The notes: generated from the sequence alone by a model not told the origin. Positions 33,157 through 44,919 are shown, counted from the first letter of the stretch. The stretch is DNA of 64,000 nucleotides from Megaustenia siamemsis (GCA_032433765.1 JAVIAB010000102.1:12428914-12492913), one strand, 5' to 3'. Made by a program: numbers and translations.

Positions 33157-33345
33157 AGTTGAGTCACCACTGAGGGACGAAAAGATAAGAGGGAAGCAAA
33201 GAGAAAAGATACCAGACAGCTTAAGAGAATGGCTTGGCAGAAGGTCAACAACAGAAATGATAAATGACTGTAGAGATCGAAAGTTGTGGAGTGACATGAT
33301 CACCTACGCCAGCAGGCCCGGTACTTGATGATGGTGATGTTCATT
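33157..33345 (+). mobile_element. LINE-B 3' end
   Basis: AAGCAAAGAGAAAAGATACC to CAGGCCCGGTACTTGATGAT. TGTTCATTAT occurs just before and just after it, a likely 10-bp target duplication. Confidence 0.85.
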
Positions 33346-33419
33346 ATAATGCGGGTGTTGATAACTTGGTTACTGCAAGAGGGCAGTGAATAAATCCTGA
33401 ACTAAATACAGAGACAACA

Positions 33420-33590
33420 AATGAAACGATTTACTCATCTGGAAAGAACGCCAAGAGATTTATAGAATCAAACAAAACATACATTACAAGAAATGGAAGA
33501 AGAGTCTGTGTTAGACCCAGAGTAAGATGGACTCAAATCTGAGAACTGCTACAACAGCGTTATTTAACAACGGTTGAGGCTGCCAGAGGT
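33420..33590 (+). mobile_element. Probable LINE C-terminal remnant
   Basis: A frame reads RNGRRVCVRPRVRWTQI, a stop, then ELLQQRYLTTVEAARG. This resembles the RGRPRxRW tail of RTE-like LINE proteins. Short and damaged. Confidence 0.4.
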
Positions 33591-33600
33591 TAGATAGAGA

Positions 33601-33844
33601 GATAGCTCAGTGTTTAGTGAACTGGACTACAAAGGACAAGATCCTAACCGACGGCTTCCGGTTCACCCAGCCTTTAATGAGTACCGGATTTTTTTTTATG
33701 GGAAAGTAAAGCGGCACATGCGTAATACCGACCACATTACCCCAAAAATCATGTGCCGAAGGACTGTAAAATTCATGGTCACTAACACCATATTCCCTAT
33801 ACATCACTTGGCGTGACGGGGGTACTTTACCTTTTTTTTTTTTT
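33601..33844 (+). mobile_element. SINE1 with deleted B box
   Basis: Starts at the A box (GATAGCTCAGTGTTTAGTGA). The usual GGGGTAGGGTTCGATCC is reduced to AGATCC, removing most of the B box. The body and 3' end are present, ending in poly-T. Confidence 0.88.
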
Positions 33845-34009
33845 ATACAAATGGACATAAACTACATCAATACAGACGGCTGGTCACTCAAAGTCGCTCA
33901 CGCTGCAGTCGGACGTTGTGTGAATCTAAGGGTAAGGCGGTCAGAATTAGGGATTGGAAGTAAAGACACGATAGTCAAATAAAGGCCTCCATAGAATCGA
34001 GAGAGAATT

Positions 34010-34145
34010 AACTAAACTAAAACAGAAATAATGCAAATAAGGAAAACTGGACAATTAAAGGTTCCATTAAACGAGGCTCAAATTAAACAGGTTTCGGTAT
34101 TCGAACACTTGGGCAGTATATTTACAGAAGACAGACGGAAACATA
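34010..34145 (+). mobile_element. LINE reverse transcriptase remnant
   Basis: One frame reads KTEIMQIRKTGQLKVPLNEA, then QVSVFEHLGSIFTED, the region just after the YADD/FADD motif in non-LTR RTs. Family not assigned. Confidence 0.65.
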
Positions 34146-34342
34146 AACTCAGAGAGAGAGAGAGAGAGAAAGACACCAGACAATAAAGAGTAAACATCAG
34201 CTACCAACTGGGCCCACTTTTGAAACATCCAAACATCCCATCCCCCCAAAGATGTCCCGATGAGAAGTGGAAACCCTAAGCCTCCTCCACACCAGCTGTA
34301 ATGATGTGTGATGTATTTATACGCTTTGACATCAAATATCTC
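34146..34342. other. Unassigned, with a short GA run
   Basis: GA run at 34149-34170. Otherwise no recognised feature. Confidence 0.4.
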
Positions 34343-34383
34343 CATGGATGGATGGATGGATGGATGGACGGACGGACGGACGC
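34343..34383. repeat. (GGAT)n(GGAC)n microsatellite
   Basis: Five GGAT-type then four GGAC-type units. Confidence 0.93.
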
Positions 34384-34392
34384 AGATAGATA

Positions 34393-34670
34393 GTTTGGTA
34401 CTGAGATGGAAACTAGTTGAACGCCAAAAGTCTATAGAATAACTGGGCTCACATGCCTATTCTGGCAGAGATCTCTTTCTCAATGTTGCTATTTGATGAA
34501 ATATAGCTTCCCATATATTTAAAGTGATCCACTTTTTCTAGTCCCACTCCTCTGAATGTAACTTTCTTTGTACTTTTGACATTTATCCTCATAATCTGAG
34601 TTTTCTCTGTATTTATTTTCAGTCCTACTGTGTTAGCAAATTGATCAACTCCATCTGTTTTCTCTTATTC
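34393..34670 (-). mobile_element. LINE-F-like RT remnant
   Basis: The minus strand reads DQFANTVGLKINTEKTQIMR, then DHFKYMGSYISSNSNIEKEI, the post-catalytic RT segment. It resembles LINE-F at 61.7-62.5 kb (LGLKINTDNTKIMRINA). Confidence 0.75.
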
Positions 34671-34795
34671 GCAAATATAATGACGTTATTAATGTACGTT
34701 TCATTCTTGCTTTACTGGTTTCTTTTATTCTTTATTTCTGTCACAGCTCTTTTCTTTCTTTCTTTGCTTGCTTATTTCTACTTACTCATTTTTGA

Positions 34796-35280
34796 AGACG
34801 ATTAGAGGCCACATAGATGGGGTTTCTCAGAAAAATGTTGGCATTTACTGGGACAGCTTAAAAAGCAATGATGAAATTCTCAAATAGGCCACCACAAAAT
34901 GAGAGCCTCTAAAAAAAACATAAGAAAGAAACAATCAACATTTTTCGGGCAAATAATGTGAAGAAAAGTTGCAATACTTGGTTACAACTGGCAAATTACT
35001 GGGAAAGAGAATCGCGCGGACGGCAAAGAGAGAAGATAATAGATAGCCTGGTGTCATCGCATGGAAAAGAGTCAACAACAGGATTGATACGTGGCACTGT
35101 GGACAAAGTTACCCCAAAAATCATGTGCTGAATGTCTGTAAAATGTATGGTCACTAACACCATATTCCCTATACGCCACTTGGCGTGACTTTACTTTTTT
35201 TTTTTTTACTATGGACAAAGAATTGTGGAAAACATGATCGCCTACGCCATACACTAACCAGTATGACACACGATGATGAT
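34796..35280 (+). mobile_element. LINE-A 3' fragment, split by SINE1
   Basis: Follows the 13.2-kb copy from KTIRG/ATxMGF to ACTAACCAGTATGACACACG. Frameshifts and stops throughout. A SINE1 piece at 35109-35207 interrupts it. Confidence 0.87.
35109..35207 (+). mobile_element. SINE1 3' piece in LINE-A
   Basis: Bounded by ACTRTGGACAAAG (35096-35108 and 35208-35220). Only the last about 100 bp of SINE1 are present, so it is strongly 5'-truncated. Confidence 0.93.
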
Positions 35281-35755
35281 TCATTTTCCGTGTCATTCTT
35301 TCTATCTATTTTTCTGTGCTTATTTCTTATTTTTCTTCTCTTCATTCCCTTTCTCTCCTCCAATCTTCCTCATTATCCATTTCTTCCTTTCTTGCATTCA
35401 CTCTCAACGCGGACAATTTTAATTGAAACATATTTTAAGGATTTGAGGATAATGAAGACACCAAAAAAGTCCAAATTATCCCAGTTTTGGTGACATTCAG
35501 AAACCAAAAATTGCCAGTTTCTAATTAAATTCGGTTGAAAGGAAATAAATCAATCACAATATTTTAAACAGCTTTCAGCACTTCCATTTATTTTTGCTTT
35601 ATTCTGGACATAAATTGTTCACAGCCGTGCCTACTGCGGCTTAAAACAAAAGCCAGGGAAAGTACGCGCATGCGCAGATGATGCATGGTTGTTGAAATAA
35701 CAAATTGTCAACGCGAAACTAGATGATGATGGTTTTCTTTTATTATTATTATTAA
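35281..35755. other. Unassigned interval
   Basis: T-rich to about 35410, then AT-rich. No recognised gene or element. Confidence 0.4.
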
Positions 35756-36095
35756 TGTTGTAGGGCGCATCTGAGAGATAAGAACAGAAATGAAGAACTG
35801 AGAAAAAAGCTAGGAATAGCCCCCGCCATATAATATATAAAAGGAGACAACAGATAAAATAGTTTGGCCACGTGACAAGGCAGAAGGATCAAAACACAAC
35901 ACAACGAGCCGTCAGCAAACGTTGTGAGAACACCAGACCCAAGGGTCGACCACGAAAAAGATAGATCGATGGAATAATAGAAGCACTAGGAAACATAACA
36001 GCAGCAGAGACGAACAGAACAGCAAAATACCACAAATTATACCTCCCCTCGACGCTGAAAGGCAAATGAGGAAGGAAAGAAGAAGAAGTAGGGCG
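35756..36095 (+). mobile_element. LINE-E 3' fragment
   Basis: CTGAGAGATAAGAACAGAAA through CGACGCTGAAAGGCAAATGA. Well matched to 15.95-16.37 kb but without the triplication. Confidence 0.87.
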
Positions 36096-36371
36096 CCTAC
36101 TGTGCTTATCAAGCCCCCCCCCCCCCACACGACAGAATATGGCAAGCAATCGGACATCTTGCGGTTAGGAACGGGGTCCGTGTTGCCAATATTGATTGTT
36201 GCAGACGATTTCATGCTGATCCCTTATCTGCGTCTACTATTAGGGTTATTTTGGATCAAATAAGGAGGGCCGTGTTCATAGCTCACTGGGAAGAGCTTGT
36301 AACAGACAGACGAGGCAGGGGAGGAAAATAAATGATAGTCTCAGGGAACACGCGGTAGAGTAGTGGTCCGT

Positions 36372-36450
36372 CATCATGTGCCGTGTCGGTTGGCTAAGGC
36401 GATCGTCTCCTTCCATAATTCTCTGTCCACTGTGGGTCGTATTCATTCAT
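36372..36450 (-). mobile_element. LINE-A 3'-terminal scrap
   Basis: CATCATGTGCCGTGTCGGTT and GCGATCGTCTCCTTCCATAA parallel 51.37-51.45 kb. About 80 bp only. Confidence 0.65.
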
Positions 36451-36469
36451 ATGTTGATTCCACAGAATA

Positions 36470-37425
36470 ACCGGTTTTGGAAAAGGAAGACTTCACGGCA
36501 ATCTCCAAAGAATTGACAACTAGCGATCCATTACTGTCCCAAACAATGCCAAAACCCATATACCTATCATCCTGTATGACTCCTCATGGGAAATATAAAA
36601 TATTAGATATTAAGGAAGACATATTAGGAATCATGAAAAAGGCACCCAAACAGACACAGAGAAAGTACATAGCAGAAAAACATATAAACGACAACCACCC
36701 ACATGACTTCTGGTCACACATATACACAGATGGCTCTGCTACAAACGCCACCAGAAATGGAGGAGGGGGTGTGTTCTTGAGGCTGAATAACCAGGAAGAG
36801 ATCACCAAGTCATTAGCTACTGGGAAATTCTCAAACAACTATAAAGTAGAAACTGAAGCCTTGAAAGACGATGGAAAACTAGCTATCCAAAACAAATATA
36901 GGATGCGCAAGAAATTGGTGATGCTTATCAATGCACTGTCAGTCATAACAGCTCTAAAAAAAAAAAAATACAGGAACCGTGAGCTAGATGACCTGATAAC
37001 AACCCTAGACCAACTGGGCAATAACTTCCAGAGAGTGGTCATCCAGTGGATACCATCACACTGTAATATACACGGAAACGAATGTGCAGACAAACTAGCT
37101 AAAGAGGGAGGGAGATTACCACAAGAGAACCATCTGGTCAGCTACGATGAAGCCAAATTCATCATCAAAGGCCAGTACCATGAAAAATGGAAACAAGAAC
37201 ACCCAAAGTATAACGAGAGGGATGGATACCTCTAAATATCAAGGAGGATCAAGTCATCATACTTCGCCTACGCACTGGCCACAACAGAATGAGAAACCAC
37301 ATGTTCACCAAACTCAAAATAGGAACTATCAACCAATGCCACTGTATACTGGATAACATGACAACAAAACACGTTCTAAATACCACCTTATATGGCCAGA
37401 AAATAAAGGCCGCATACCAAGTGCA
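36470..37425 (+). pseudogene. RNase H domain of a second I/jockey-type LINE
   Basis: The 252-codon frame 36477-37235 holds IYTDGSATNATRNGGGG, KVETEALKDDGKLA, LINALSVITAL, then SHCNIHGNECADKLAKEGG. This is an RNase H domain related to LINE-J but a different family. The third acidic position is Asn (LINALS) where LINE-J has LTDARS, so this copy should be inactive even where the frame is open. After a frameshift near 37236 the sequence continues VIILRLRTGHNRMRNHMFTK. No RT lies upstream; it is 5'-truncated. Confidence 0.88.
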
Positions 37426-37689
37426 GTCGCTGCGAGGTGTTGAGCCTCAGTTTTTATTTTAGACTATAAATATTTAAAAATATGAAATAAGATGTCCAAC
37501 TTTCACAACAATTAACCAATAATTATGAGTCCTCTCGCTGGTGCAATGAAGTACGTGCTCCGTTCTGAGATCGCTCTATGTTGTCAGGAAAGAGGTGGGA
37601 GTGGTAACTTTAATGGACGCAGGGCAGCAAAAATTCCCACACTTTTTCAAATGTTTTTTTTTAATAAAAAAAAAAAAAAGGAACGTGGG
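37426..37689. other. Unassigned interval
   Basis: No recognised gene or element. A-rich run at 37662-37680. Confidence 0.4.
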
Positions 37690-38612
37690 GCTGAGTGGTC
37701 TAGCCCTCTCTGGGTAGTGAGAACAAATGACTAGCCCTCTATGGATAGTGAGACCTGATGTCTAGCCCTCCCTGGGTAGTGAGATCCCACGTCTAGCCCT
37801 CTCTGGATAGTGATATCCCATGTCTAGCCCTCTCTGGGTAGTGAGATCCAATGTCAAGCCATCTCTGGGTAGTGAGATCCAATGTATATCCCTCTCTGGG
37901 TAGTGAGATCCGAGGTTTAGCCCTCTCTGGGTAGTGAGATCCAATGTATATCCCTCTCTGGGTAGTGAGATCCGAGGTTTAGCCCTCTCTGGGTAGTGAG
38001 ATCCGAGGTTTAGCCCTCTCTGGGTAGTGAGATCTAATGTCAGGCCCTCTCTGGTAGTGAGATCCGAGGTTTAGCCCTCTCTGGGTAGTGAGATCCGAGG
38101 TTTATCCCTCTCTGGGTAGTGAGATCCGAGGTTTATCCCTCTCTGGGTAGTGAGATCTAATGTCAGGCCCTCTCTGGGTAGTGAGATCCGATGTCTAGCC
38201 CTCTCTGGGTAGTGAGATCAAATGTCAGGCCCTCTCTGGGTAGTGAGATCTAATGTCAGGCCCTCTCTGGGTAGTGAGATCAAATGTCAGGCCCTCTCTG
38301 GGTAGTGAGATCAAATGTCAGGCCCTCTCTGGGTAGTGAGATCCGATGTTTAGCCCTCTCTGGGTAGTGAGATCCGAGGTTTAGCCCTCTCTGGGTAGTG
38401 AGATTCGAGGTTTAGCCCTCTCTGGGTAGTGAGATCCGAGGTTTAGCCCTCTCTGGGTAATGAGATCCGAGGTTTAGCCCTCTCTGGGTAGTGAGATTCG
38501 AGGTTTAGCCCTCTCTGGGTAGTGAGATCCGAGGTTTAGCGCTCTCTGGGTAGTGAGATCTAATGTCAGGCCCTCTCTGGGTAGTGAGATCCGATGTCTA
38601 GCCCTCTCGGAA
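37690..38612. repeat. 31-bp array, about 29 copies, expanded from SINE-R
   Basis: Unit GTAGTGAGATCCGAGGTTTA plus GCCCTCTCTGG. Subtypes CGAGGTTTA, AATGTCAGG and CGATGTCTA are grouped in runs. The subtype ATCCGATGTCTAGCCC, found at the right edge, is the closest to the single copy in SINE-R at 56.15 kb. Confidence 0.94.
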
Positions 38613-38900
38613 AACGGTGAAAATAAAAAGAAATCATATGTGCACTCGCGCACGTTAAATAATTCTGCGCAGTTTAAAGTCGAAAAGAGCAGGTCAAAAC
38701 AGCTGCTGATCGGGCAAAAATTGTTAAGGAAATCTACCCAACCATACCAAAGATAGATGCATCGGGACTAAAGGCGCAAATTGCGCGGCTTTCCCTGTAA
38801 ACTAGCGACACAGCGCATCCACGCTCACTTAACGCTAAAGAAGAATAAGGAAGGGAAAAACAAAAAAAGAGTTAAGTAAACAATCGATACAAATGCAAAT
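37690..38900 (+). mobile_element. SINE-R copy 2, expanded by a 31-bp array
   Basis: After the array come TCTAGCCCTCTCGGAAAACG, TGCACTCGCGCACGTTAAAT, AGTCGAAAAGAGCAGGTC and GCGACACAGCGCATCCACGC, in the same order as in the copy at 4.95-5.77 kb. The array occupies the position of the segment GTAGTGAGATCCGATGTCTA. Head absent. Confidence 0.75.
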
Positions 38901-38929
38901 GAGGAAACAACGTTCTGTTCTTGAAATAA

Positions 38930-39030
38930 CATTGGCTAATATACAAGAGAGGACATGAAATCACATTGGCTAATATACAAGAGAGGACATGAAATCACAT
39001 TGGCTAATATACAAGAGAGGACATGAAATC
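38930..39030. repeat. 34-bp array, 3 copies
   Basis: Unit AAATCACATTGGCTAATATA plus CAAGAGAGGACATG. Confidence 0.92.
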
Positions 39031-39329
39031 ACATTGGAAGTATTTTTCTTCCTCGCTTTCTAGAACTAAGGCTCCAGCTGCGGCGCTAACGTTGACTGAG
39101 TGCCCACGTGGGCAACTGCAGTCGTCTTCCTTCCGGCCTGAGCCGATTTTAGTAGGTAATCTGTCAAGATACCGTCCTCTCAGAGAATGTCGCCAGTTCT
39201 GGGCCGGTTCCGCGGGAAGAAGAGAGTTAAAATAGCACAGCTGTTTGTTTTTATCTCAAAGTAGGATTTTAGTTCCAACTTTGGAAATTTAGCAGCAATC
39301 ATGGATGAAGATGTTCTGATATATATTTG
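39031..39329. other. Unassigned interval
   Basis: No recognised gene or element. Confidence 0.4.
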
Positions 39330-40150
39330 AAAGATATATGTTTGTATAGCGAGGGACACCCGCACACACTGAGGATTCTAGTCGAAAGATACCTGCTTGT
39401 ATAGCGAGGGACACCCGCACACACTGAGGATTTTAGTCGAAAGATATCTGCTTGTATAGCGAGGGACACCCGCACACACTGAGGATTTTAGTCGAAAGAT
39501 ATCTGCTTGTATAGCGAGGGACACCCGCACACACTGAGGATTCTAGTAGAAAGATATCTGCTTGTGTAGCGAGTGACACCCGCACACACTGAGGATTTTA
39601 GTCGAAAGATATCTGCTTGTATAGCGAGGGACACCCGCACACACTGAGGATTCTAGTCGAAAGATATCTGCCTGAATAGCGAGGGACACCCGCACACACT
39701 GATGATTCTAGTCGAAAGATATCTGCCTGTATAGCGAGGGACACCTGCACACACTGAGGATTCTAGTCGAAAGATATCTGCTTGTATAGCGAGGGACGCC
39801 CGCACACACTGAGGATTCTAGTAGAAAGATGTCTGCCTGTATAGTGAGGGACACCCGCACACACTGAGGGTACTAGTCGGAGGATATCTGCCTGTATAGC
39901 GAGGGACACCCGCACACACTTAGGATTCTAGTCGGAAGATATCTGCTTGTATAGCTAGGGACGCCCGCACACACTGAGGATACTAGTCGGAGGATATCTG
40001 CTTGTATAGCGAGGGACGCCCGCACACACTGAGGATTCTAGTCGAAAGACATCTGCCTGTATAGCGAGGGACACCCGCACACACTGAGAGTACTAGTCGG
40101 AGGATATCTGCCTGTATAGTGAGAGACACCCGCACACAAAGAGGCCAGTC
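39330..40150. repeat. 55-bp array, about 15 copies, related to SINE2 core
   Basis: Unit TCTAGTCGAAAGATATCTGC, CTGTATAGCGAGGGACACCC, GCACACACTGAGGAT. Compare SINE2: AGTCGGAGTTATCTGCCTGT then GCGGCGAGGGACCCCTGTGC. A SINE2 copy lies only 120 bp downstream in the same orientation. Confidence 0.93.
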
Positions 40151-40269
40151 TCAGCTGAGTACCGAGGATACTATTATGTATTAAAATTAAACAGGTATTA
40201 TTCATGTCATGTATAATTCAGCCACCCAACCCCCGTAATAATATTAAAAGTCTACAAGTACATCAACTG

Positions 40270-40600
40270 TGGATTGGTTGGTCTCGAACGCAAGATGCCA
40301 GCCTCGAGACAGAGAGGTTGTGGGTTCAAATCTCCAACTGGTCCAGTTGGGATTTTTGTTTATGATATCTTTTTGCGGCAACCACCCCTGGTCTCAGCAG
40401 TGAGGTCCGGCTTGAAACGTCAATTACTCATGGACGGAAAACAAATATGAGTACCTCCGAAGACAGAGTTATCTGCCTGTGCGGCCAGGGACCCATGTGC
40501 ACACGGCTGCCAGGGAAACATTTATTAACACGCAAGATTTAGTTCCTAGTCTCTAGGGACCTCGTCAGAGCTGGCGGACGCTAAAAAAATATAAATATAT
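40270..40600 (+). mobile_element. SINE2 copy
   Basis: TTGGTTGGTCTCGAACGCAA, B-box-like GGTTCAAATCTCC (about 40324), CCTCCGAAGACAGAGTTATC, and an end GCTGGCGGACGCTAAAAAAA. The head looks like a tRNA with a long variable arm, but I cannot fold it with certainty. Confidence 0.85.
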
Positions 40601-41055
40601 TAAAAAGTACGTAATGAGGAGGTAAAAAGCCAGTGAACACAAACAAACAAACAAAATGACAACAGAAGAAGATCTCAATGAAAAAGTCTACTTATAAAAG
40701 TCTATTTTCACAAGAAATAATAATCATGAATCATACATTATACGTGAACTATCTCCCCTGAGTATTGGGACTCGCCCAATCTACATTGAACCATTCCCTG
40801 GTGCCAGTTAATTTGAAGACACTGACAACAATAGTCTGTCCTGGTATGCAATCGACTCCCTTCCATTAAACGTGCTTCCATGATTGGTTGTAAGAATGAA
40901 GACATCGATTGCGCCGGATGAAGTCTAGTCACAGCTAACAAACATCCCTCTCCGAAGTCACCCACGGAGAACAGACAATTACAAGCACTCACATACATGT
41001 AAGTGCTTCGGAGCTAGAGTTGATCAGCGGTTATCAAACTGGGCGTAACGTCGCC
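40601..41055. other. Unassigned interval
   Basis: No recognised gene or element. The 86-codon frame at 40738-40998 (-) is not recognised. Confidence 0.4.
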
Positions 41056-41059
41056 ACAT

Positions 41060-41995
41060 GAACTATTAAGAAGAGCTATAGAGGTAAAGAGAGATTTGTA
41101 TATGTGCTTTATAGGCTACACAAATGCATTTGATAAAGTAAAGCATGCTGAAATAATAAATATGCTGGAGAAATTAAACATTGATGGCAAGGATCTGTGA
41201 GTCATAAAAACATGTACTGGCAACAAACATCAGCCATAAGAATTAACAACCAAACAGGACAGTTCCAATATGTAAAACAAGAACTCAGACAAGACTGTGT
41301 TCTGTCGTCGGATATGTTTTCACTTTACAGCGAAAATATTATGAGATCAATTATAGATATAAAAGGAATATGAAGTATACTATCACAACATAAACAATTT
41401 GCGATATGCGGATGACAGTCTTAATAGCAGAGGCATAGAACGAACTCTAAGAAATAATAGACATAATAGTAAAAGAAAGCAACAAGAAAGGTCTCAGTCT
41501 GAATGGTAAAAAAACAAAAGTAATGGTCGTATCGAAGAAAAATTCATCACCATCATGCAGCATAAAAATAAACAGGACAAATCTGAAACAAGCGCAATGC
41601 GTCAAATACTTGGGCACAATAATAACACCAGAAAGAAGATGCACCACAGAAATTTAAAACAAAATAAATAACTCAGGCCAAAATAGCATTTCAGAAAAAG
41701 AAAAAACGACTTAGGCAACAAATCTATGTCAATAGATGTGAGAAAGAGAGTTGATCGGTGCTATATAGCGCCACTCCTGACCTATGGAAGCGAATCATAG
41801 ACCGTAAACACACACATGAAAAGACGATTAGAGTCCACAGAGATGGGATTTCTCAGAAGAATGTTGACAATTCCCTTAGATAGCTAAACAGACCAAAGAG
41901 GAAATTCTCAAAGAGGCTAACACAAAAAGGGAGCTCCTAAAAAACATCAGAAAGAAACAATCAACATTTTCGGGCATCATGAGAAGAGGAAAGTT
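41060..41995 (+). mobile_element. LINE-A with RT core, degraded
   Basis: Longest LINE-A here. Translated in pieces it gives MCFIGYTNAFDKVKHAEIIN (RT finger/palm), LRYADDS at about 41399-41419 (catalytic), then KRRLESTEMGFLRRML. Stops and frameshifts are frequent. It ends inside FGHIMRRGKL near 41995 without the usual 3' tag, so the 3' end is deleted. Confidence 0.87.
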
Positions 41996-42319
41996 GGAAA
42001 ATTTGAGAAGTGTGAGGAGGAGAAAAGGAAAACAGAAGAAGTAAGGGAAAGAGGAACAAAACGGGCGTCGACCGGAAAGCGTTTGAGAACCCTTGTTGCA
42101 GAAGAAACTAGTCTCAAAGGTCCAATTGTGCGGCGAACACAAATTGAGATGTTAGGGACCGTTGAGTGCCTCTTTGCTGCTGTCATTCTGGTCAAATGGG
42201 TGTGTATGTGTGTGACACGAAGCTGATAGTCGTCGTCCCGTTAATGTGACTCGGTTGTCACGTTCACTTATTTATTTCGGGAAATAAAATCTGTGTATTA
42301 GTCTTTTAATGAAATAAAA
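41996..42319. other. Unassigned interval
   Basis: No recognised gene or element. Confidence 0.4.
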
Positions 42320-43210
42320 GAGGATCTGTGTACGAGAGTTTAGTGACAAGGATATGTGTACGAGAGTTCAGCGACAAGGATATGTGTGCGAGATTTCAGT
42401 GACAAGGTTATGTGTACGAGAGTTTAGTGACAAGGATATGTGTGTGAGAGTTCAGTGACAAGGATATGTGTGCGAGATTTCAGTGACAAGGACATGTGTA
42501 CGAGAGTTCAGTGACAAGGATATGCGTGCGAGAGTTCAGCGACAAGGATATGTGTGCGAGATTTCAGTGACAAGGTTATGTGTACGAGAGTTCAGTGACA
42601 AGGATATGTGTACGAGAGTTCAGTGACAAGGATATGTGTACGAGAGTTTAGTGACAAGGATATGTGTACGAGAGTTCAGTGACAAGGTTATGTGTACGAG
42701 ATTTCTGTGGCAAGGATATGTGCACGAGAGTTCAGTGACAAGGATATGTGTACGAGATTTCAGTGACAAGGTTATGTGTACGAGATTTCAGAGACAAAGT
42801 TATGTGTACGAGAGTCCAGTGATAAGGATATGTGTACGAGAGTTTAATTACACATATTTGCGCACACAAATCTAATTACAAGGATCTGTGTACAACAGTT
42901 TAATTACAGGGATCTGTGCACAATAATTTAATAATAAGGACCTGTGTACAATAGTTTGGTTACAAGGATCTGTGTACAAGAGTCTGATTACAAGGATCTG
43001 TGTACAAGACTTTGATTACAAGGATCTGTGTACACGAGTTTGATTACAAGGATCTATGTACAAGAGTTTAATTACAAGGATATGTGTACAAGAGTTTAAT
43101 AACAAGGATATGTGTACAAGAGTTTAATTACAATGATCTGTGTACAAGAGTTTAATTACAAGGATCTGTATACAAGAGTTTAATTACAAGCATCTGTGTA
43201 CAAGAGTTTA
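42320..43210. repeat. 28-bp minisatellite in two homogenised blocks
   Basis: Block one (to about 42850, about 19 units): GTACGAGAGTTCAGTGACAA plus GGATATGT. Block two (about 12 units): GTACAAGAGTTTAATTACAA plus GGATCTGT. The transition is abrupt, with a few mixed units. Confidence 0.94.
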
Positions 43211-43965
43211 CCACTCCAGTAATCCATATATACTACCAACACAATAATCTATAATATACTACCACTCCAATAATCTATTATATACTACCACTCCAATAAT
43301 CTATTATATACTACCACTCCAATAATCCATTATATACTACCACTACAATAATCTATTATATACTACCACTCCAATAATCTATTATATACTACCACTCCAA
43401 TAATCTATTATATACTACCACTCCAATAATCTATTATATACTACCACTACAATAATCCATTATATACTACCACTCCAATAATCCATTATATACTACCACT
43501 CCAATAATCTATTATATACTACCACTGCAATAATCCATTATATACTACCACTACAATAATCTATTATATATTACCACTACAATAATCCATTATATACTAC
43601 AACTACAATAATCTATTATATACTACCACTCCAATAATCCATTATATACCACCACTACATTAATCCATTATATACTACCACTCCAATAATCTATTATATA
43701 CTACCACTACAATAATCCATTATATACTACCACTACAATAATCTATTATATATTACCACTACAATAATCCATTATATACTACCACTACAATAATCTATTA
43801 TATACTACCACTACAATAATCCATTATATACTACCACTACAATAATCTATTATATACTACCACTACAATAATCCATTATATACTATCACTACAATAATCC
43901 ATTATATACTACCACTACAATAATCCATTATATATTACCACTACAATAACCTATGATATCCTCAC
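43211..43965. repeat. 25-bp minisatellite, about 29 copies
   Basis: Unit TAATCTATTATATACTACCA plus CTCCA, with T/C (CTATT/CCATT) and C/A (CTCCA/CTACA) variants. It follows the 28-bp array directly. Confidence 0.95.
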
Positions 43966-44580
43966 ATTTCAATATTACTAAACCTACCAAACTTGAATGA
44001 ACCAATCAAGCCAATTCAAGCGATCACGTGTCCCCCTTATCGGGACAGATCGAACAGTTTAGCCCAGGAGGACACGTCTCCTCAGACAGCAGATAAAGAC
44101 CAGCTGACGTTGAGTTAACTAATTTGATTGAGTCCTCACGCCATTCAGCTGCTGACTCCGCCCTGGTATAGAAAACATGACTACCCCACAAAGACTGGCA
44201 CGTCGCAAGATGATACTGGAGAGTGCCATATGACCAGAGATTATTACTATGGCGCTTTTGTGGTGAGAGGAGGGAGTAAGAGAGAGAGGGGGAGAGAGAG
44301 AGAGAGAGAGAGATAGTAACATCCCGTATCCATAACGCAAATGTAATTGAGAATAACAAAATCAATACGGAAAGAATAACTGAACCATAATGAAAATAAT
44401 AACAAACGTCAAATATAACGACATTCCAGGGTGTTAATTTTTTTTTCTGCTTGCTTGCTTTCGTTCGCCCGATGACTAGTATTCTAGAATTATGAATTAG
44501 ATTGTAGAATTCCTCTTCGTCATCCGCCCTTAAAAGGACGTTAAGTGGACGTTGTCTGCGTTGTGTTGTGGTTTGCAGTG
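43966..44580. other. Unassigned, with a GA run
   Basis: GA run at 44282-44314. Open frames here on the minus strand (44024-44629) cross that run and are not recognised. Confidence 0.4.
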
Positions 44581-44582
44581 TA

Positions 44583-44675
44583 ACACTGTTATATTTACGC
44601 ATCTCGGCCAACACATCCGACTTCAGCACGACATTTTTGAGTACCGGGTTGTCTTCCCTCTTCGATCCCTGCTCG
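44583..44675 (-). mobile_element. R3 dispersed element, short copy
   Basis: ACACATCCGACTTCAGCACG, TTTGAGTACCGGGTTGTCTT and CCTCTTCGATCCCTGCTCGC match, inverted, 52.03-52.11 kb. Confidence 0.65.
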
Positions 44676-44919
44676 CTTGCACTTAATTTTTTTCTTCTTA
44701 TTAGGTGGTGATGGCGCTTTCTTCAAAAATCGTAATTTCGTGGAACCATTTGTTGGGTGGTTAGCGCGTTGGTTAGGTGATCATGGTGACGTATGCTCAG
44801 CCCAAACCTAATAGTCTCTAATCTGCGGAGCTGAAAACGGGTACATGACTCACTGATAAAGGGGAAAATAATACAGCAAACAGTAGTGGTTATAGTCTCC
44901 GGTGAGGTCTAGTTCCACA

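Noticed and set aside
44024..44629. 201-codon minus-strand frame
   Set aside because: It crosses a GA run and the R3 element and has no recognisable domain.
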